Of a stretch of 58,902 bases of DNA, positions 32,956-42,068 are shown piece by piece. Source of the DNA: Castellaniella sp035707805. GTDB taxonomy: Bacteria; Pseudomonadota; Gammaproteobacteria; Burkholderiales; Burkholderiaceae_B. A program made the translations under genes and the position numbers. Each line of letters opens with the position of its first letter. Positions within the stretch are counted from its first letter, which is position 1. The notes beneath the pieces are model-generated. The model was not told where the DNA came from. It did not search any database and saw only the letters and a program-made list of their open reading frames with translations. The stretch lies in contig DASSTS010000021.1 in the NCBI GenBank assembly GCA_035707805.1, forward strand, positions 1-58,902, read 5' to 3'.

Positions 32956-33822
32956 ATGACCGGCACCCCTCCCCATTCCGTCCCGGACCTGCCGGGACCC
33001 GAGGCCCTGGCGGCGGCGCTGCAGGCCGCCCTGCCGCTCTTCGGCCGCGTCGAATGGCTGGCCGAGACCGGGTCCACCAACGCCGACCTGCTGGCCCGGG
33101 CGCGCCAAGGCGCCATGAACCGCCCCTGGCTGCTGGGCACGCACCTGCAGACCCAGGGGCGCGGACGGGCCGGCCGCACCTGGCAGAACCGGGTGGGCGC
33201 CAATCTGATGTTTTCCTGCGCCTTCGACGTCTTCCTGCCTGCGCGGCAGCTGCCGACCCTGGCGCCGCTGGTGGGCATGGCCACCTGCCATGCGCTGCGC
33301 CAGCTGATCGGCCCGCAGGCGCGCGCCCGGCTGACCATGAAATGGCCCAACGACCTGCTGTGGGACCAGGCCAAGCTGGCCGGCATCCTGATCGAGTCCA
33401 CCCGCTCGGGCACGGCGCAGGTCGCCGACCACCACCTGATCATCATCGGCATGGGGCTGAACCTGCTGGACGCGCGCGCCCTGTCGCAGTCGCTGGACCG
33501 CAAAGTCGCCGACTGGTCGGGCATCGCCGCCGCCAATGCGACGGCCGCGCGGGCCACCGCCGACCGCCTGACCGCGGCCGCCGCCCGCGCCTGGTACGAG
33601 GCCCTGAACCGCGCCACCGCGCACGGTTTTGCCGACCTGCCGGCGCGCTACGCCCAGGTGGACGGCCTGGCCGGGCAGGCCGTGGACGTGATCGACGACG
33701 GCAAGCTGCGCCAGACCGGCGTGGCCTGCGGCATCGACACGCAGGGCCGCCTGCTGCTGCGCAATGCCGAGGGTGTGCACGCCGTGTCGGTCGGCGAGAT
33801 TTCCGTGCGGCTGCGGCGATGA
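32956..33822 (+). CDS. birA: Biotin--[acetyl-CoA-carboxylase] ligase
   Basis: Activates biotin as biotinyl-AMP and attaches it to the carboxylase carrier protein. The 288-aa protein has LAETGSTNADLL, the nucleotide/biotin loop QGRGRAGRTWQNR, LTMKWPNDLLWDQAKLAGILIE and a small C-terminal SH3-like domain. It has no N-terminal DNA-binding domain, so it is a ligase only, not a repressor. Its TGA overlaps the coaX ATG (ATGA). Confidence 0.94.
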   Translation: MTGTPPHSVPDLPGPEALAAALQAALPLFGRVEWLAETGSTNADLLARARQGAMNRPWLLGTHLQTQGRGRAGRTWQNRVGANLMFSCAFDVFLPARQLPTLAPLVGMATCHALRQLIGPQARARLTMKWPNDLLWDQAKLAGILIESTRSGTAQVADHHLIIIGMGLNLLDARALSQSLDRKVADWSGIAAANATAARATADRLTAAAARAWYEALNRATAHGFADLPARYAQVDGLAGQAVDVIDDGKLRQTGVACGIDTQGRLLLRNAEGVHAVSVGEISVRLRR

Positions 33823-34646
33823 TCCTGCTGATCGACGCCGGCAACACCCGCGGCAAGGCCGCCTGGCTGGATCCGGACGCGGCATCCGGCCGCACCCCCG
33901 CCCTCGTGCTGGACTATGCCGAGCTGAGCGGCCTGCCCGCCCGCCTGCCGGGCAGGCCCACCCGCATCCTGGGTTCCAACGTGGCCGGCGCCGGCATCCG
34001 CCGGCAACTGGACGAGGCCTGCGCCGACGCCTGGGGGCTGGCGGTGCGCTGGTGCGACGCCCGCGACGGACTGGCCCTGCTGCGCAATCCCTACGAGGAC
34101 CCCGCGCGCCTTGGCGCGGATCGCTGGCTGGGGCTGCTGGGGCTGCTGGCCCGCCTGGACGCCGACTCCGCCTGGCGCGCCGGCCACCCCGCGCTGCTGG
34201 CGAGCTTCGGCACGGCGACCACGATCGACACCCTGATGCCCGGCAGCGGTCCGCAATGCCCGCCCGCCTTTCCAGGCGGCCTGATCCTGCCGGGGCCGTC
34301 CCTCATGGCCCGCAGCCTCGCGCAGGGCACGGCGCAACTGCCCCTGGGCGAAGGCCGGGTCAGCGATTTCCCGGGCGACACGCAGGGCGCCATCGCCAGC
34401 GGCATCGCCGCGGCCCAGGCCGGCGCGCTGCTGCGCCAGTGGCATCTCGCCCGCCGCCAGGCCGGGGGACGCGCGCCGCTGGTCTTCGTCTGCGGCGGCG
34501 GCTGGCCGGCGGTCGACGCCGAGGTCGGGGCCGGCCTGGCCCGCACCCGGCAAGCCCTGCGCCTGCCGCCCGAAACCGCCCGATTCCTGGATGGACCGGT
34601 CCTCGACGGCCTGGCCTGCCTGGCGGCGCAGGAACCCGCGGCCTGA
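33819..34646 (+). CDS. coaX: Type III pantothenate kinase (Baf)
   Basis: Phosphorylates pantothenate in the first step of coenzyme A synthesis. The 275-aa protein starts MILLIDAGNTRGKAAWL (phosphate loop with the essential Asp), has GADRWLGLLG and a FGTATTIDTL segment, and ends with VLDGLACL. In Bordetella this protein was first named Baf (Bvg accessory factor) and also follows birA. Translation is coupled to birA by a four-base overlap. Confidence 0.93.
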   Translation: MILLIDAGNTRGKAAWLDPDAASGRTPALVLDYAELSGLPARLPGRPTRILGSNVAGAGIRRQLDEACADAWGLAVRWCDARDGLALLRNPYEDPARLGADRWLGLLGLLARLDADSAWRAGHPALLASFGTATTIDTLMPGSGPQCPPAFPGGLILPGPSLMARSLAQGTAQLPLGEGRVSDFPGDTQGAIASGIAAAQAGALLRQWHLARRQAGGRAPLVFVCGGGWPAVDAEVGAGLARTRQALRLPPETARFLDGPVLDGLACLAAQEPAA

Positions 34647-34690
34647 GCCCGGCCGCGTCCGCGGGACCGCGCCGGACGGCATGATGCAGT

Positions 34691-34699
34691 TGCTATACT
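34691..34699 (+). promoter_or_regulatory. Extended -10 promoter upstream of the small gene and galU
   Basis: TGCTATACT is an extended -10 element (TGN-TATACT). No good -35 is seen, as is common for this promoter class. It lies 88 bp before the 59-aa gene, indicating a start point separate from birA-coaX. Confidence 0.5.
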
Positions 34700-34786
34700 G
34701 AATCGCAGCATGGGCCCGCCGCGCGGCGGGCCGCAACCGTCCGGCGCATCCGCGCGCCGCACGCCAGCAACCTCCGCCGACACCGT

Positions 34787-34966
34787 ATGCGCTTTCTGCT
34801 GACTCTCGCCGTGATTGCCAACCTGGCCTTGCTGGCCTACGGCCAGGGATTCTTCGGGCCGCCGCCCGCCGAACAAGGCCGCACGCCCAGGCCTCTGTCG
34901 CAGCGCGGCCAGCAGGCCCTCGTCGTCGGCACCCCCATTCCTCCCGAATCCGCTCCCACACGATGA
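34787..34966 (+). CDS. 59-aa membrane-anchored protein, possible SPOR-protein remnant
   Basis: A short gene starting MRFLLTLAVIANLALLAYG, an obvious single membrane helix, and then a proline-rich tail (GPPPAEQGRTPRPLSQRGQQ). Its TGA overlaps the galU ATG (ATGA), which strongly supports that it is translated. From memory, relatives in Burkholderiales at this place start almost the same way but continue into a SPOR peptidoglycan-binding domain. Here the protein stops before that, with no sign of a frameshifted SPOR domain because galU begins at once. Confidence 0.72.
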   Translation: MRFLLTLAVIANLALLAYGQGFFGPPPAEQGRTPRPLSQRGQQALVVGTPIPPESAPTR

Positions 34967-35802
34967 AACCCATACGCAAAGCCGTCTTTCCCGTTGCCGG
35001 ACTGGGCACCCGCTTCCTGCCCGCGACCAAGGCCATGCCCAAGGAGATGCTGCCCATCGTCGACAAGCCCCTGATCCAGTACGCGGTCGAGGAGGCCCTG
35101 GCCGCCGGGATCACCGAACTGATTTTCGTCACCGGCCGCCACAAGCGTGCCATCGAAGACCATTTCGACCGGACCCCGGAACTGGAGGGCGAACTCGAAT
35201 CCAAGGGCAAGCAAGGCCTGCTGGACACGATCCGCACCATCCTGCCGGACCACGTCCACTGCATCTACACTCGCCAGGCCGAGCCGCTGGGCCTGGGCCA
35301 CGCAGTGCTGTGCGCCGCCCCCATCGTGGGCAACGAGCCCTTTGCCGTCCTGCTGGCCGACGACCTGCTGGACGCCGACACCGCCGTCACCCGCCAGCTG
35401 GTGGACGCCGCGCACCAGCACGACGGCAGCGTGCTGGCCATCCAGTCCATCGATCCGCAGCACACGCACAAGTACGGCATCATCGCCGGCTCGGCCGTCG
35501 ACGCCCGCAACACCCGGGTCGAGCACATCGTGGAAAAACCCGATCCCCAGGATGCGCCGTCCAATCTGGCCGTCGTCGGGCGCTACGTGCTGGAACCGGA
35601 GATCTTCGACTACCTGCGCCAGACCCAGGCGGGCGTGGGCCAGGAGATCCAGCTGACCGACGCGATCTCGGCCATGCTGCAGCACCGCCGGGTCTTCGGC
35701 CACCGCTACGAGGGCGAACGCTACGACTGCGGCGGCAAGGAAGGCTTCTTCAAGGCCACCATCGCGCTGGGCCGCAAATACCACGGCCTGAGCGTCGACT
35801 GA
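34963..35802 (+). CDS. galU: UTP--glucose-1-phosphate uridylyltransferase
   Basis: Makes UDP-glucose for envelope polysaccharides. The 279-aa protein starts with the nucleotide-binding signature KAVFPVAGLGTRFLPATKA, then PKEMLPIVDKPLIQYAVEEA, the Asp-containing VLLADDLL and the Lys-containing EKPDPQDAPSNLAVVGRY. Translation is coupled to the small upstream gene. The stop at 35802 converges on waaA. Confidence 0.95.
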   Translation: MKPIRKAVFPVAGLGTRFLPATKAMPKEMLPIVDKPLIQYAVEEALAAGITELIFVTGRHKRAIEDHFDRTPELEGELESKGKQGLLDTIRTILPDHVHCIYTRQAEPLGLGHAVLCAAPIVGNEPFAVLLADDLLDADTAVTRQLVDAAHQHDGSVLAIQSIDPQHTHKYGIIAGSAVDARNTRVEHIVEKPDPQDAPSNLAVVGRYVLEPEIFDYLRQTQAGVGQEIQLTDAISAMLQHRRVFGHRYEGERYDCGGKEGFFKATIALGRKYHGLSVD

Positions 35803-35856
35803 GATTGCCCCGCCCCGCCGCCGGGGCGCAGGCTGCCGTCCGGGCGGCCATCAGGC

Positions 35857-37194
35857 TCAGGCGGGCGGCGCCCGCCGCGCCAGCAGATCCTCGATGCCGT
35901 TGACCACGCGGGCCACCGCGCCCGCGTGACGCTCCACCCAATGGCGTCCTGCTTCTCCCGCCCGGGTGCGGGCGGCGGAATCATCCAGCCACTGCAGGGC
36001 CTGGCGCACGGCGCGGCCCGGATCGTCGGCCTGGACCAGGGCCCCCGCGGCGCGGGCGTCGGCCACGGCCTGTTCAAAATTGGCCACGTGCGGCCCGACG
36101 ACGACCGGGCAGCCCAGGGCGCTGGCCTCGATGAAGTTCTGCCCGCCCAAGGGCGCGAAGCTGCCGGCCACGATGGCCACCTGGCAACCCGCGTAATACC
36201 AGGGCATCTCGCCCAGCGTGTCGCCCAGCAGCACCGCCGCGCCGCGGCAGGCCTCCAGCGCCGAACTGCCATCGCCCAGCGCCAGCAGTTCGGTCCGGCG
36301 CACGAAAGGCAGGCCGGCGGCGCGCAGCTGTCCGGCCGCCTCGTCGAAACGCTGCGGATGGCGCGGAATCAGCAGGAACAGGATCGGCTGGTCGGCCTCG
36401 ACGCCCGCGGCCTCGTCGCGGTCCCGCTGGCGGCGGATGGCCTGGATGAAGGGCAAGTCCTCGCCTTCCCGCGTGCTGGCGATGGCGACGATGCGGCGCC
36501 CCAGCCGGGCGGCGAAGGCGCGGCCGCGCGCCGCCTTGTCGGGGTCCGGCAGGACGTCGAACTTGAAATTGCCCGAGACGCTGACGCCGCGCCCGCCGAG
36601 GCGTTCCAGCCGCCGGGCGTCCGCCAGCGACTGCGCATAGATCCGCGTGATGCGGGCATAGGCCTCGCGCATGAGTCCGCCCAGGCGGCGGGTGCGGCGC
36701 AGCGCGGATTCCGACAGGCGGGCGCTGGCCAGCACCAGCGGCACGTTCTCGCGCGCCGCCGCATGGACCAGATTGGGCCAGACCTCGCGCTCGATCAGCA
36801 CCCCCACGGCCGGCCGGTAGTGGCACAGGAAACGCCGCGTCGCCCCGGGAAAGTCGTAGGGCAGCCATTCCTGCCGCAGCCGGCCCTCGCCGATTTCCGC
36901 CGCGTACACGCGCTGGCCCTCGGCGCGGCCCGTGGCGGTCAGGTGCGTCAGCAGGATCCGGTGCCCGCGGTCCAGCAGGGCGCGGATCAGCGGCTGCGCG
37001 GCCCGGGTCTCGCCCAGGCTGACGGCATGGATCCAGACGGCGCCCGGGGCCGGCGCCTGCGAGGGGTAGCGGCCGAAGCGCGCCGCGCCCAGCACCGCCC
37101 AGTCTCCGCCCGCGCGGCGCGCCCGCAGGCCCATCCACGCCAGCAGCGCCGGCGACAGCAGGACCAGCAGCAGGGAATAGAGCCGGCGGCTCAT
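35857..37194 (-). CDS. waaA: 3-deoxy-D-manno-octulosonic acid transferase (Kdo transferase)
   Basis: Adds Kdo to lipid A precursor at the inner membrane. The 445-aa protein starts MSRRLYSLLLVLLSPALLAWMGLRAR (anchor helix). It has the N-terminal glycosyltransferase domain WIHAVSLGETRAAQPLIRAL, REVWPNLVHAA and SGNFKFDVLP, and the C-terminal nucleotide-binding part GDTLGEMPWYYAGCQVAIVAGSF. The ATG at 37194 overlaps the waaC stop by four bases, so waaC-waaA form an operon for inner-core LPS. Confidence 0.94.
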   Translation of the reverse strand: MSRRLYSLLLVLLSPALLAWMGLRARRAGGDWAVLGAARFGRYPSQAPAPGAVWIHAVSLGETRAAQPLIRALLDRGHRILLTHLTATGRAEGQRVYAAEIGEGRLRQEWLPYDFPGATRRFLCHYRPAVGVLIEREVWPNLVHAAARENVPLVLASARLSESALRRTRRLGGLMREAYARITRIYAQSLADARRLERLGGRGVSVSGNFKFDVLPDPDKAARGRAFAARLGRRIVAIASTREGEDLPFIQAIRRQRDRDEAAGVEADQPILFLLIPRHPQRFDEAAGQLRAAGLPFVRRTELLALGDGSSALEACRGAAVLLGDTLGEMPWYYAGCQVAIVAGSFAPLGGQNFIEASALGCPVVVGPHVANFEQAVADARAAGALVQADDPGRAVRQALQWLDDSAARTRAGEAGRHWVERHAGAVARVVNGIEDLLARRAPPA

Positions 37195-38174
37195 GCGGGC
37201 TCCGTGCCGGGCGCCGCCCGGGCCGCGTCCAGGGCCTCGTCGATGGCCGCCACGACCTGGCCGGCGTCGGGCTCCTGGCCGCGCTCGCCCAGGCTGGCGG
37301 TATAGGCGGGCCCCTGCAGCGGCGTGCGCACGGGCGTGGACGCCTTGTAGATGCCGATGGTCGGGCGGCCCAGGCCGGCGCTGAGATGGGTCAGGCCGCT
37401 GTCGAGCCCCACCATGATCCGCGCGCGCGCCAACTGGTCGGCCACCTGCCGCAGGCCCAGGCGCGGCAGCACCTCGGCCCCCTCGCGCCCCTGGATCAGC
37501 TCGCGGGCGCGCGCCTGTTCGGCCTCGTTGCCGGCCAGCAGGCGCAGACCCAGGCCATGGCCCTGCAGGTGGTCGAACACCTGCCGCCAATGGCTGGCCG
37601 GCCAGAGCTTGTCGTCGCGGCTGGCCGACGGCATGATCAGCGCGGCCGGCTCGATCGCCACGCCGCCGGTGATCGCCCCCAGGCCGAAATCCGGCGGCCC
37701 CTCGACCGCGTAGCCGAACGTCGCCGCCGCCAGCGTGCGCTGGCGGATGATCGCCGGCTGCCAGAATTCGACCCGGTGCCTGACGTCGTAGAACAGGGAC
37801 GCGAGCGGCTCGCGCGCGGATTTCCAGTCCAGGCCGTGGCGCAGCCCCCGGGCCTGGCGCACCAGCCAGACGGATTTCAGCAGGGCCTGCATGTCCAGGA
37901 TCACGTCGTAGGTCCGCGAGGCCAGCGTCTCGCGCAGGGCCGCGCGCTCCTGGCGCGTGCGCGCGTCCCACCAGTGCTTGCGCCAGCGCCGGTGGGCCAC
38001 GGGAATGACCTCGCGCACCGCCGGATGCCAGGAGGGGATCTCGGCAAAGGACTCTTCGGCGATCCAGTCGATCTGCGCGTCGGGCACGTGCCGGGCGATG
38101 TCGCTCATGGCCGGCAGCATGTGCACCAGATCTCCCAGCGAGGACGTCCGGACGATAAGGATACGGGTTGTCAT
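37191..38174 (-). CDS. waaC: ADP-heptose:LPS heptosyltransferase I
   Basis: Adds the first heptose to Kdo2-lipid A. The 327-aa GT9-family protein starts MTTRILIVRTSSLGDLVHMLPA and continues with DWIAEESFAEIPSWHPAV, LDMQALLKSVWLV, the donor-binding region PSASRDDKLWPASHW and GLDSGLTHLSAGLGRPTIGIY. The start at 38174 fits the family; the frame is open further upstream only by chance. Translationally coupled to waaA. Confidence 0.93.
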   Translation of the reverse strand: MTTRILIVRTSSLGDLVHMLPAMSDIARHVPDAQIDWIAEESFAEIPSWHPAVREVIPVAHRRWRKHWWDARTRQERAALRETLASRTYDVILDMQALLKSVWLVRQARGLRHGLDWKSAREPLASLFYDVRHRVEFWQPAIIRQRTLAAATFGYAVEGPPDFGLGAITGGVAIEPAALIMPSASRDDKLWPASHWRQVFDHLQGHGLGLRLLAGNEAEQARARELIQGREGAEVLPRLGLRQVADQLARARIMVGLDSGLTHLSAGLGRPTIGIYKASTPVRTPLQGPAYTASLGERGQEPDAGQVVAAIDEALDAARAAPGTEPA

Positions 38175-38283
38175 GGCGCGATTATAGGCGGCGCGCGCCT
38201 TGTGGAAGGTCCGGCGCCGCTGGTACTCTGTGGCCTGATCCGCCCCCGGGCATGCCGCCCGGACCGACACCGGAAACACGCCC

Positions 38284-38805
38284 ATGACCTGCTACGCCCT
38301 GGGGGAACTGGTCCCCGACATCGACCCCACCGCCTATATCGCCCGCGAGGCCACCGTCATCGGCGCCGCCACCCTGCGCGAGGGCACCAGCGTCTGGCCC
38401 GGCGCGGTCATCCGCGCCGACAACGAGCCCATCGTCATCGGCGAGCACTCCAACATCCAGGAAGGCGCGGTACTGCACGTGGACGCGGGCAAGCCCCTGA
38501 CCATCGGCCGCCAGGTCACTGTGGGCCACCAGGCCATGCTGCACGGCTGCACCATCGAGGACGGCGCCCTGATCGGCATCCAGGCCGTGGTCCTGAACGG
38601 CGCCGTCATCGGCCGCCACTGCCTGGTGGGCGCGGGCGCGCTGGTCACCGAGGGCAAGACCTTTCCCGAGCGCTCGCTGATCCTGGGCGCCCCGGCCAAG
38701 GCCGTGCGCACCCTGTCCGACGACGAGGTCGCCGCGCTGGAACGCAGCGCCGGCGACTACGCGGCGCGCGGCGCCCACTACCGCCAGTCGCTGCGGCCCC
38801 TCTGA
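38284..38805 (+). CDS. Gamma-carbonic anhydrase-like hexapeptide-repeat protein
   Basis: A 173-aa left-handed beta-helix protein: repeated hexapeptides such as IGAATL, VWPGAVIRAD, IGEHSNIQEGAVLHVD and IGRQVTVGHQAMLHGCTI. The three zinc-binding His are present (LHVD, VGHQ and MLHGC). This is the YrdA/PaaY-like branch of gamma-carbonic anhydrases; enzymatic activity in this branch is often unproven. Divergent from waaC. Confidence 0.9.
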   Translation: MTCYALGELVPDIDPTAYIAREATVIGAATLREGTSVWPGAVIRADNEPIVIGEHSNIQEGAVLHVDAGKPLTIGRQVTVGHQAMLHGCTIEDGALIGIQAVVLNGAVIGRHCLVGAGALVTEGKTFPERSLILGAPAKAVRTLSDDEVAALERSAGDYAARGAHYRQSLRPL

Positions 38806-38871
38806 TCGGCGGCAGCCGCCGCGGTCCCGCCCTGCGCGGGACACGCCCCGCGCCAGGGGCAGCCGGCCGGC

Positions 38872-39927
38872 TCAGGCTCCCGCCAGACTGCGATACACGC
38901 GCAGATAGCCATCCACCATCGCCGGCACCGAATACGCCTGCGCCACGTGCGCCTGCGCGCGGGCGGCCATGGACCGCGCCGCCTCGGGATGGTCCAGCAC
39001 CCAGGCGATGCGCCGCGCCAGCGTCTCCGGATCGCCCGCCGGCGCCAGCAGCCCGCGGTCGGGCAGCAGGATCTCGGGGTGCCCGCCCACGTCCGTCGCC
39101 ACCACGGGCAGGCCGGCCAGGCAGGCGTCCAGCACGCTGGTGCCCAGCGCCTCGCGGCGCGAACTGCTGACATAGACCTCCGCCGCCGCCAGGGCGTCGG
39201 CGACATGCGCCTGAAAGCCCGCGAAACGGTAGTGGTCCTGCAGGCCCAGCGCCCGCACCCGCTCGCGGGCCTCGGGCGCGGCGGCGCCGTCGGCGCCGCA
39301 ATGCAGACACAGGACGTCCGGATGACCTGCGCGCAGCCGCGCCACGGCCTCGATCAGGGTCAGGGGATCTTTTTCCGGGCTGAGCGCGGCGGCCGTCACC
39401 AGCACCCGCCGCCCCGCCAGGCCATGCTGCCGGCGCAATGCCGCCACCCGTCCTGGATCGGCGGACGCGGCCTCGACCGCGCTGGGGATGATGAGCACGG
39501 GCAGGCCCAGCGCGCGCGGCGCGGCCGCCGCCGCCGCGCTGATCGCGACCACCGCATCGGCCCGGCCCCATTTCCAGCGCTGCCGACGCGCCTTGTCCGG
39601 CGCATCGAAGGCCGTGCGCCGCGTGAACACCAGGGCCGCGCGCAGCGCCGGGCGCAACAGCGCCAGCAGGCTCATCGCCTGCGCGGTCTGCGCGTGGATC
39701 ACGTCAAAGGCGCGGCGGTGCGCCAGCAGCACGCGCGCCAGGTCCAGGGCGCCGCGGCAGGCCAGCACCGGAATGCCCGCCGCCTGCGCGCGCTGCGCCA
39801 GCGGCCCGCCGGCGCGCGCCGCCAGGGCCGCCTCGTGGCCGGCCGCCCGCAGGCCCCGCAGGGTCAGCAGCGTCTGGCGCTCGCCGCCGCGCCAGCCCTT
39901 TTCCAGATTCAGGTGAAGGACGCGCAC
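38872..39927 (-). CDS. Glycosyltransferase family 4 protein
   Basis: A 351-aa GT-B glycosyltransferase. It starts MRVLHLNLEKGWRGGERQTLLTLRGLR (acceptor domain) and has the donor-binding part VSSSRREALGTSVLDACLAGLPVVATDVGGHPE with the two-Glu EX7E motif. It is probably an LPS or surface-glycan transferase; the sugar cannot be told. It follows glmU by seven bases, linking it to UDP-GlcNAc supply. Confidence 0.88.
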   Translation of the reverse strand: MRVLHLNLEKGWRGGERQTLLTLRGLRAAGHEAALAARAGGPLAQRAQAAGIPVLACRGALDLARVLLAHRRAFDVIHAQTAQAMSLLALLRPALRAALVFTRRTAFDAPDKARRQRWKWGRADAVVAISAAAAAAPRALGLPVLIIPSAVEAASADPGRVAALRRQHGLAGRRVLVTAAALSPEKDPLTLIEAVARLRAGHPDVLCLHCGADGAAAPEARERVRALGLQDHYRFAGFQAHVADALAAAEVYVSSSRREALGTSVLDACLAGLPVVATDVGGHPEILLPDRGLLAPAGDPETLARRIAWVLDHPEAARSMAARAQAHVAQAYSVPAMVDGYLRVYRSLAGA

Positions 39928-39934
39928 CGCGCCG

Positions 39935-41302
39935 TCAGGACTTGCGCGCGGGGCGCTTCCAGCCCCCGACCGTCTGCTGGCGCGCCCGCGACAGCGTCAG
40001 CTCGCCGGCCGGCGCATCGCGCGTCAGCGTCGTGCCCGCGCCCAGCGTGGCGCCCTGGCCGACCCGCACGGGGGCGACCAGCTGCGTATCCGAGCCGATG
40101 AAGGCATCGTCCTCGATGACGGTCTGGAACTTGTTCACCCCATCGTAGTTGCAGGTGATGGTCCCGGCGCCGATGTTGACGCGCTCGCCGATCACGGCAT
40201 CGCCCAGGTAGGTCAGGTGATTGGCCTTGGATCCCTGGCCCAGCCGGGTTTTCTTGATCTCGACGAAATTGCCCACGTGGGCCCGGGCGCCGATCTCGGC
40301 CCCCGGGCGCAGCCGGGCATAGGGGCCGATGCGGGCGGATTCGCCCACCAGCGCGCCCTCGACGTGGCTGCAGGCCTCCAGCACCGCGCCGGCGCCGATC
40401 CGCGACTCGCGGATCACGCAATGCGGCCCGATGCGCGCACCGTCCTCGATCTGGACGGCGCCCTCGAACACGCAGCCGACGTCGATGAAAACGTCCCGCC
40501 CGCAGGACAGGACGCCGCGCAGGTCGAAGCGCGACGGATCCGCCAGCGTGACGCCCTGTTCCAGCAGGCGGCGGGCCTGCTCGCCCTGCCAGATCCGTTC
40601 CAGCTGCGCCTGCTGCACGCGGCTGTTGACCCCCAGGGTCTCCCAGTGGGCCGCCGGCTGGGCATGCGCCACCGGCACGCCGTCGGCCACCGCCAGGCCG
40701 ACGATGTCGGTCAGGTAGTACTCGCCCTGGGCGTTGCGGTTGTCGATCCGCCCCAGCCAGCGCCGCAGCGCGGCGGTGGGGGCGGCCAGGATCCCGGTGT
40801 TGACCTCGCGGATGGCGAGCTCGGCCTCATCGGCGTCCTTGTGCTCGACGATGCGCCGCACCCGGCCCTGATCGTCACGCACGATGCGGCCGTAGCCGCT
40901 GGGGTCGTCCAGAGCCTCGGTCAGCAGCGCCAGGCCCGAGCCGCGAGCCTGCAGCAGCGCGCGCAGCGTGTCCGCCTGGACCAGCGGCACGTCGCCGTAC
41001 AGCACCAGGCTGGTGTCGTCCTCGTCGCCCTCGAGCAGCTCGGGCAGGGCCTGCATCACGGCATGCCCGGTGCCCTGCTGCGGCTGCTGCAGGGCGAACT
41101 TGAGGCCCTGGCCATCGTAGACCTCCTGTACGCGCTCGGCGCCGTGGCCGACCACCACTACGATGCGGTCGGGCAGCAGGGCGCGGGCGGCCCCCAGCAC
41201 GTGGCTGAGCATGGGCTGCCCGGCAATCGGATGCAGGACCTTGGGCAGGTCGGACTGCATGCGCTTGCCCAGTCCGGCGGCCAGAATGATGATGTTCAAC
41301 AT
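39935..41302 (-). CDS. glmU: Bifunctional GlmU (uridylyltransferase / acetyltransferase)
   Basis: Makes UDP-GlcNAc from glucosamine-1-phosphate. The 455-aa protein starts with the pyrophosphorylase signature ILAAGLGKRMQSDLPKVLHPIAG, has LVLYGDVPLV, then a left-handed beta-helix acetyltransferase domain (about residues 250-440) with NFVEIKKTRLGQGSKANHLTYLGDA and the C-terminal arm. Full length relative to E. coli (456 aa). The ATG at 41302 is the obvious start. It follows phaM and precedes a glycosyltransferase on the same strand. Confidence 0.96.
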   Translation of the reverse strand: MLNIIILAAGLGKRMQSDLPKVLHPIAGQPMLSHVLGAARALLPDRIVVVVGHGAERVQEVYDGQGLKFALQQPQQGTGHAVMQALPELLEGDEDDTSLVLYGDVPLVQADTLRALLQARGSGLALLTEALDDPSGYGRIVRDDQGRVRRIVEHKDADEAELAIREVNTGILAAPTAALRRWLGRIDNRNAQGEYYLTDIVGLAVADGVPVAHAQPAAHWETLGVNSRVQQAQLERIWQGEQARRLLEQGVTLADPSRFDLRGVLSCGRDVFIDVGCVFEGAVQIEDGARIGPHCVIRESRIGAGAVLEACSHVEGALVGESARIGPYARLRPGAEIGARAHVGNFVEIKKTRLGQGSKANHLTYLGDAVIGERVNIGAGTITCNYDGVNKFQTVIEDDAFIGSDTQLVAPVRVGQGATLGAGTTLTRDAPAGELTLSRARQQTVGGWKRPARKS

Positions 41303-41330
41303 GACGATGAAAGCTTCCGTAAAGAGGGGA

Positions 41331-42035
41331 TCAGCGCGCGCGGGGCTTGCGCGTCGAGGCGGCCCGGGATGCCGGGGCCTTGCGGGCGGCCGGCTTGCGG
41401 GGCGCCGCGGCGGCCTTGCCGGTGCCCGCCGTCTTGCCCGCGTCCGCCGCCTTGCCGGCTGCGGAGCGCGCGCCGCCGCGGGCCGGCTTGCCCGTCGGCT
41501 CGGCCGAGGGCGCGCCCGCCTGCGCGGCCTCGGCAAGATCGCCCAGGCTGGCCGTCGTGGCGTCGCGCAGCTGCTCGAACTGCTGCTGCACGAGGTTCCA
41601 CCAGTCGCCGGCCGCCTTGGCGTAGGCCTGGCCGGCCGGCTCGTCCTGAGCCTCGGTCTTTCCGGCGGATCCGGACGTACGCGCGCGCTTTGCCTTTGCC
41701 TCCCCCGCGGGCGCCATCCCGGGAAAGGCGCCGCCAGCGAAGGCCTGCAGGGTCTTGAGCGTGCTGCGCTGGATCTCCAGCCCCTGGATGGTGCTGGCCA
41801 GCATGGTGGCGTTCAGCTGCAGCCAGTTCTGCACCGTCTGCAGCTCGCGGATGCGGCGGTCCAGGTCCTCGGGCGAGAGCATGGGCATGGCCGGGGCCTC
41901 GATGTGCCCGGCCCCGGCGAGGTTCTGCCAGGCCTGGCGCATCATCTCCAGGCCCGCGAACAGCGGATTGCCGGCGGCCTCGCCCTGCTGGCCGAAACCG
42001 GGGAGGATGAAGGGATTGGGGGATTCTTGAGCCAT
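41331..42035 (-). CDS. phaM: PhaM-like polyhydroxyalkanoate granule-associated protein
   Basis: A 234-aa protein with MSPEDLDRRIRELQTVQNWLQLNATMLASTIQGLEIQRSTL, the conserved core of PhaM proteins, and a C-terminal Lys/Arg/Ala/Pro tail (KPAARKAPASRAASTRKPRAR) like histone H1. In Ralstonia PhaM activates PHA synthase and tethers granules to DNA. The tail would bind DNA, the central part the granule. No other pha genes are in the window. Confidence 0.85.
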   Translation of the reverse strand: MAQESPNPFILPGFGQQGEAAGNPLFAGLEMMRQAWQNLAGAGHIEAPAMPMLSPEDLDRRIRELQTVQNWLQLNATMLASTIQGLEIQRSTLKTLQAFAGGAFPGMAPAGEAKAKRARTSGSAGKTEAQDEPAGQAYAKAAGDWWNLVQQQFEQLRDATTASLGDLAEAAQAGAPSAEPTGKPARGGARSAAGKAADAGKTAGTGKAAAAPRKPAARKAPASRAASTRKPRAR

Positions 42036-42068
42036 GATGGGATTACCTCCGCCGGCGCAGGGCCGGCA

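Noticed and set aside
35811..35828. Hairpin CGCCCC-GCCGCC-GGGGCG between galU and waaA as a terminator
   Set aside because: There is no T-run on either side; it may be incidental in GC-rich DNA, so I do not list it as a terminator.
41331..41530. Low-complexity GC-rich repetitive stretch near glmU
   Set aside because: It is the Lys/Ala/Pro-rich C-terminal tail of PhaM, not a separate repeat.
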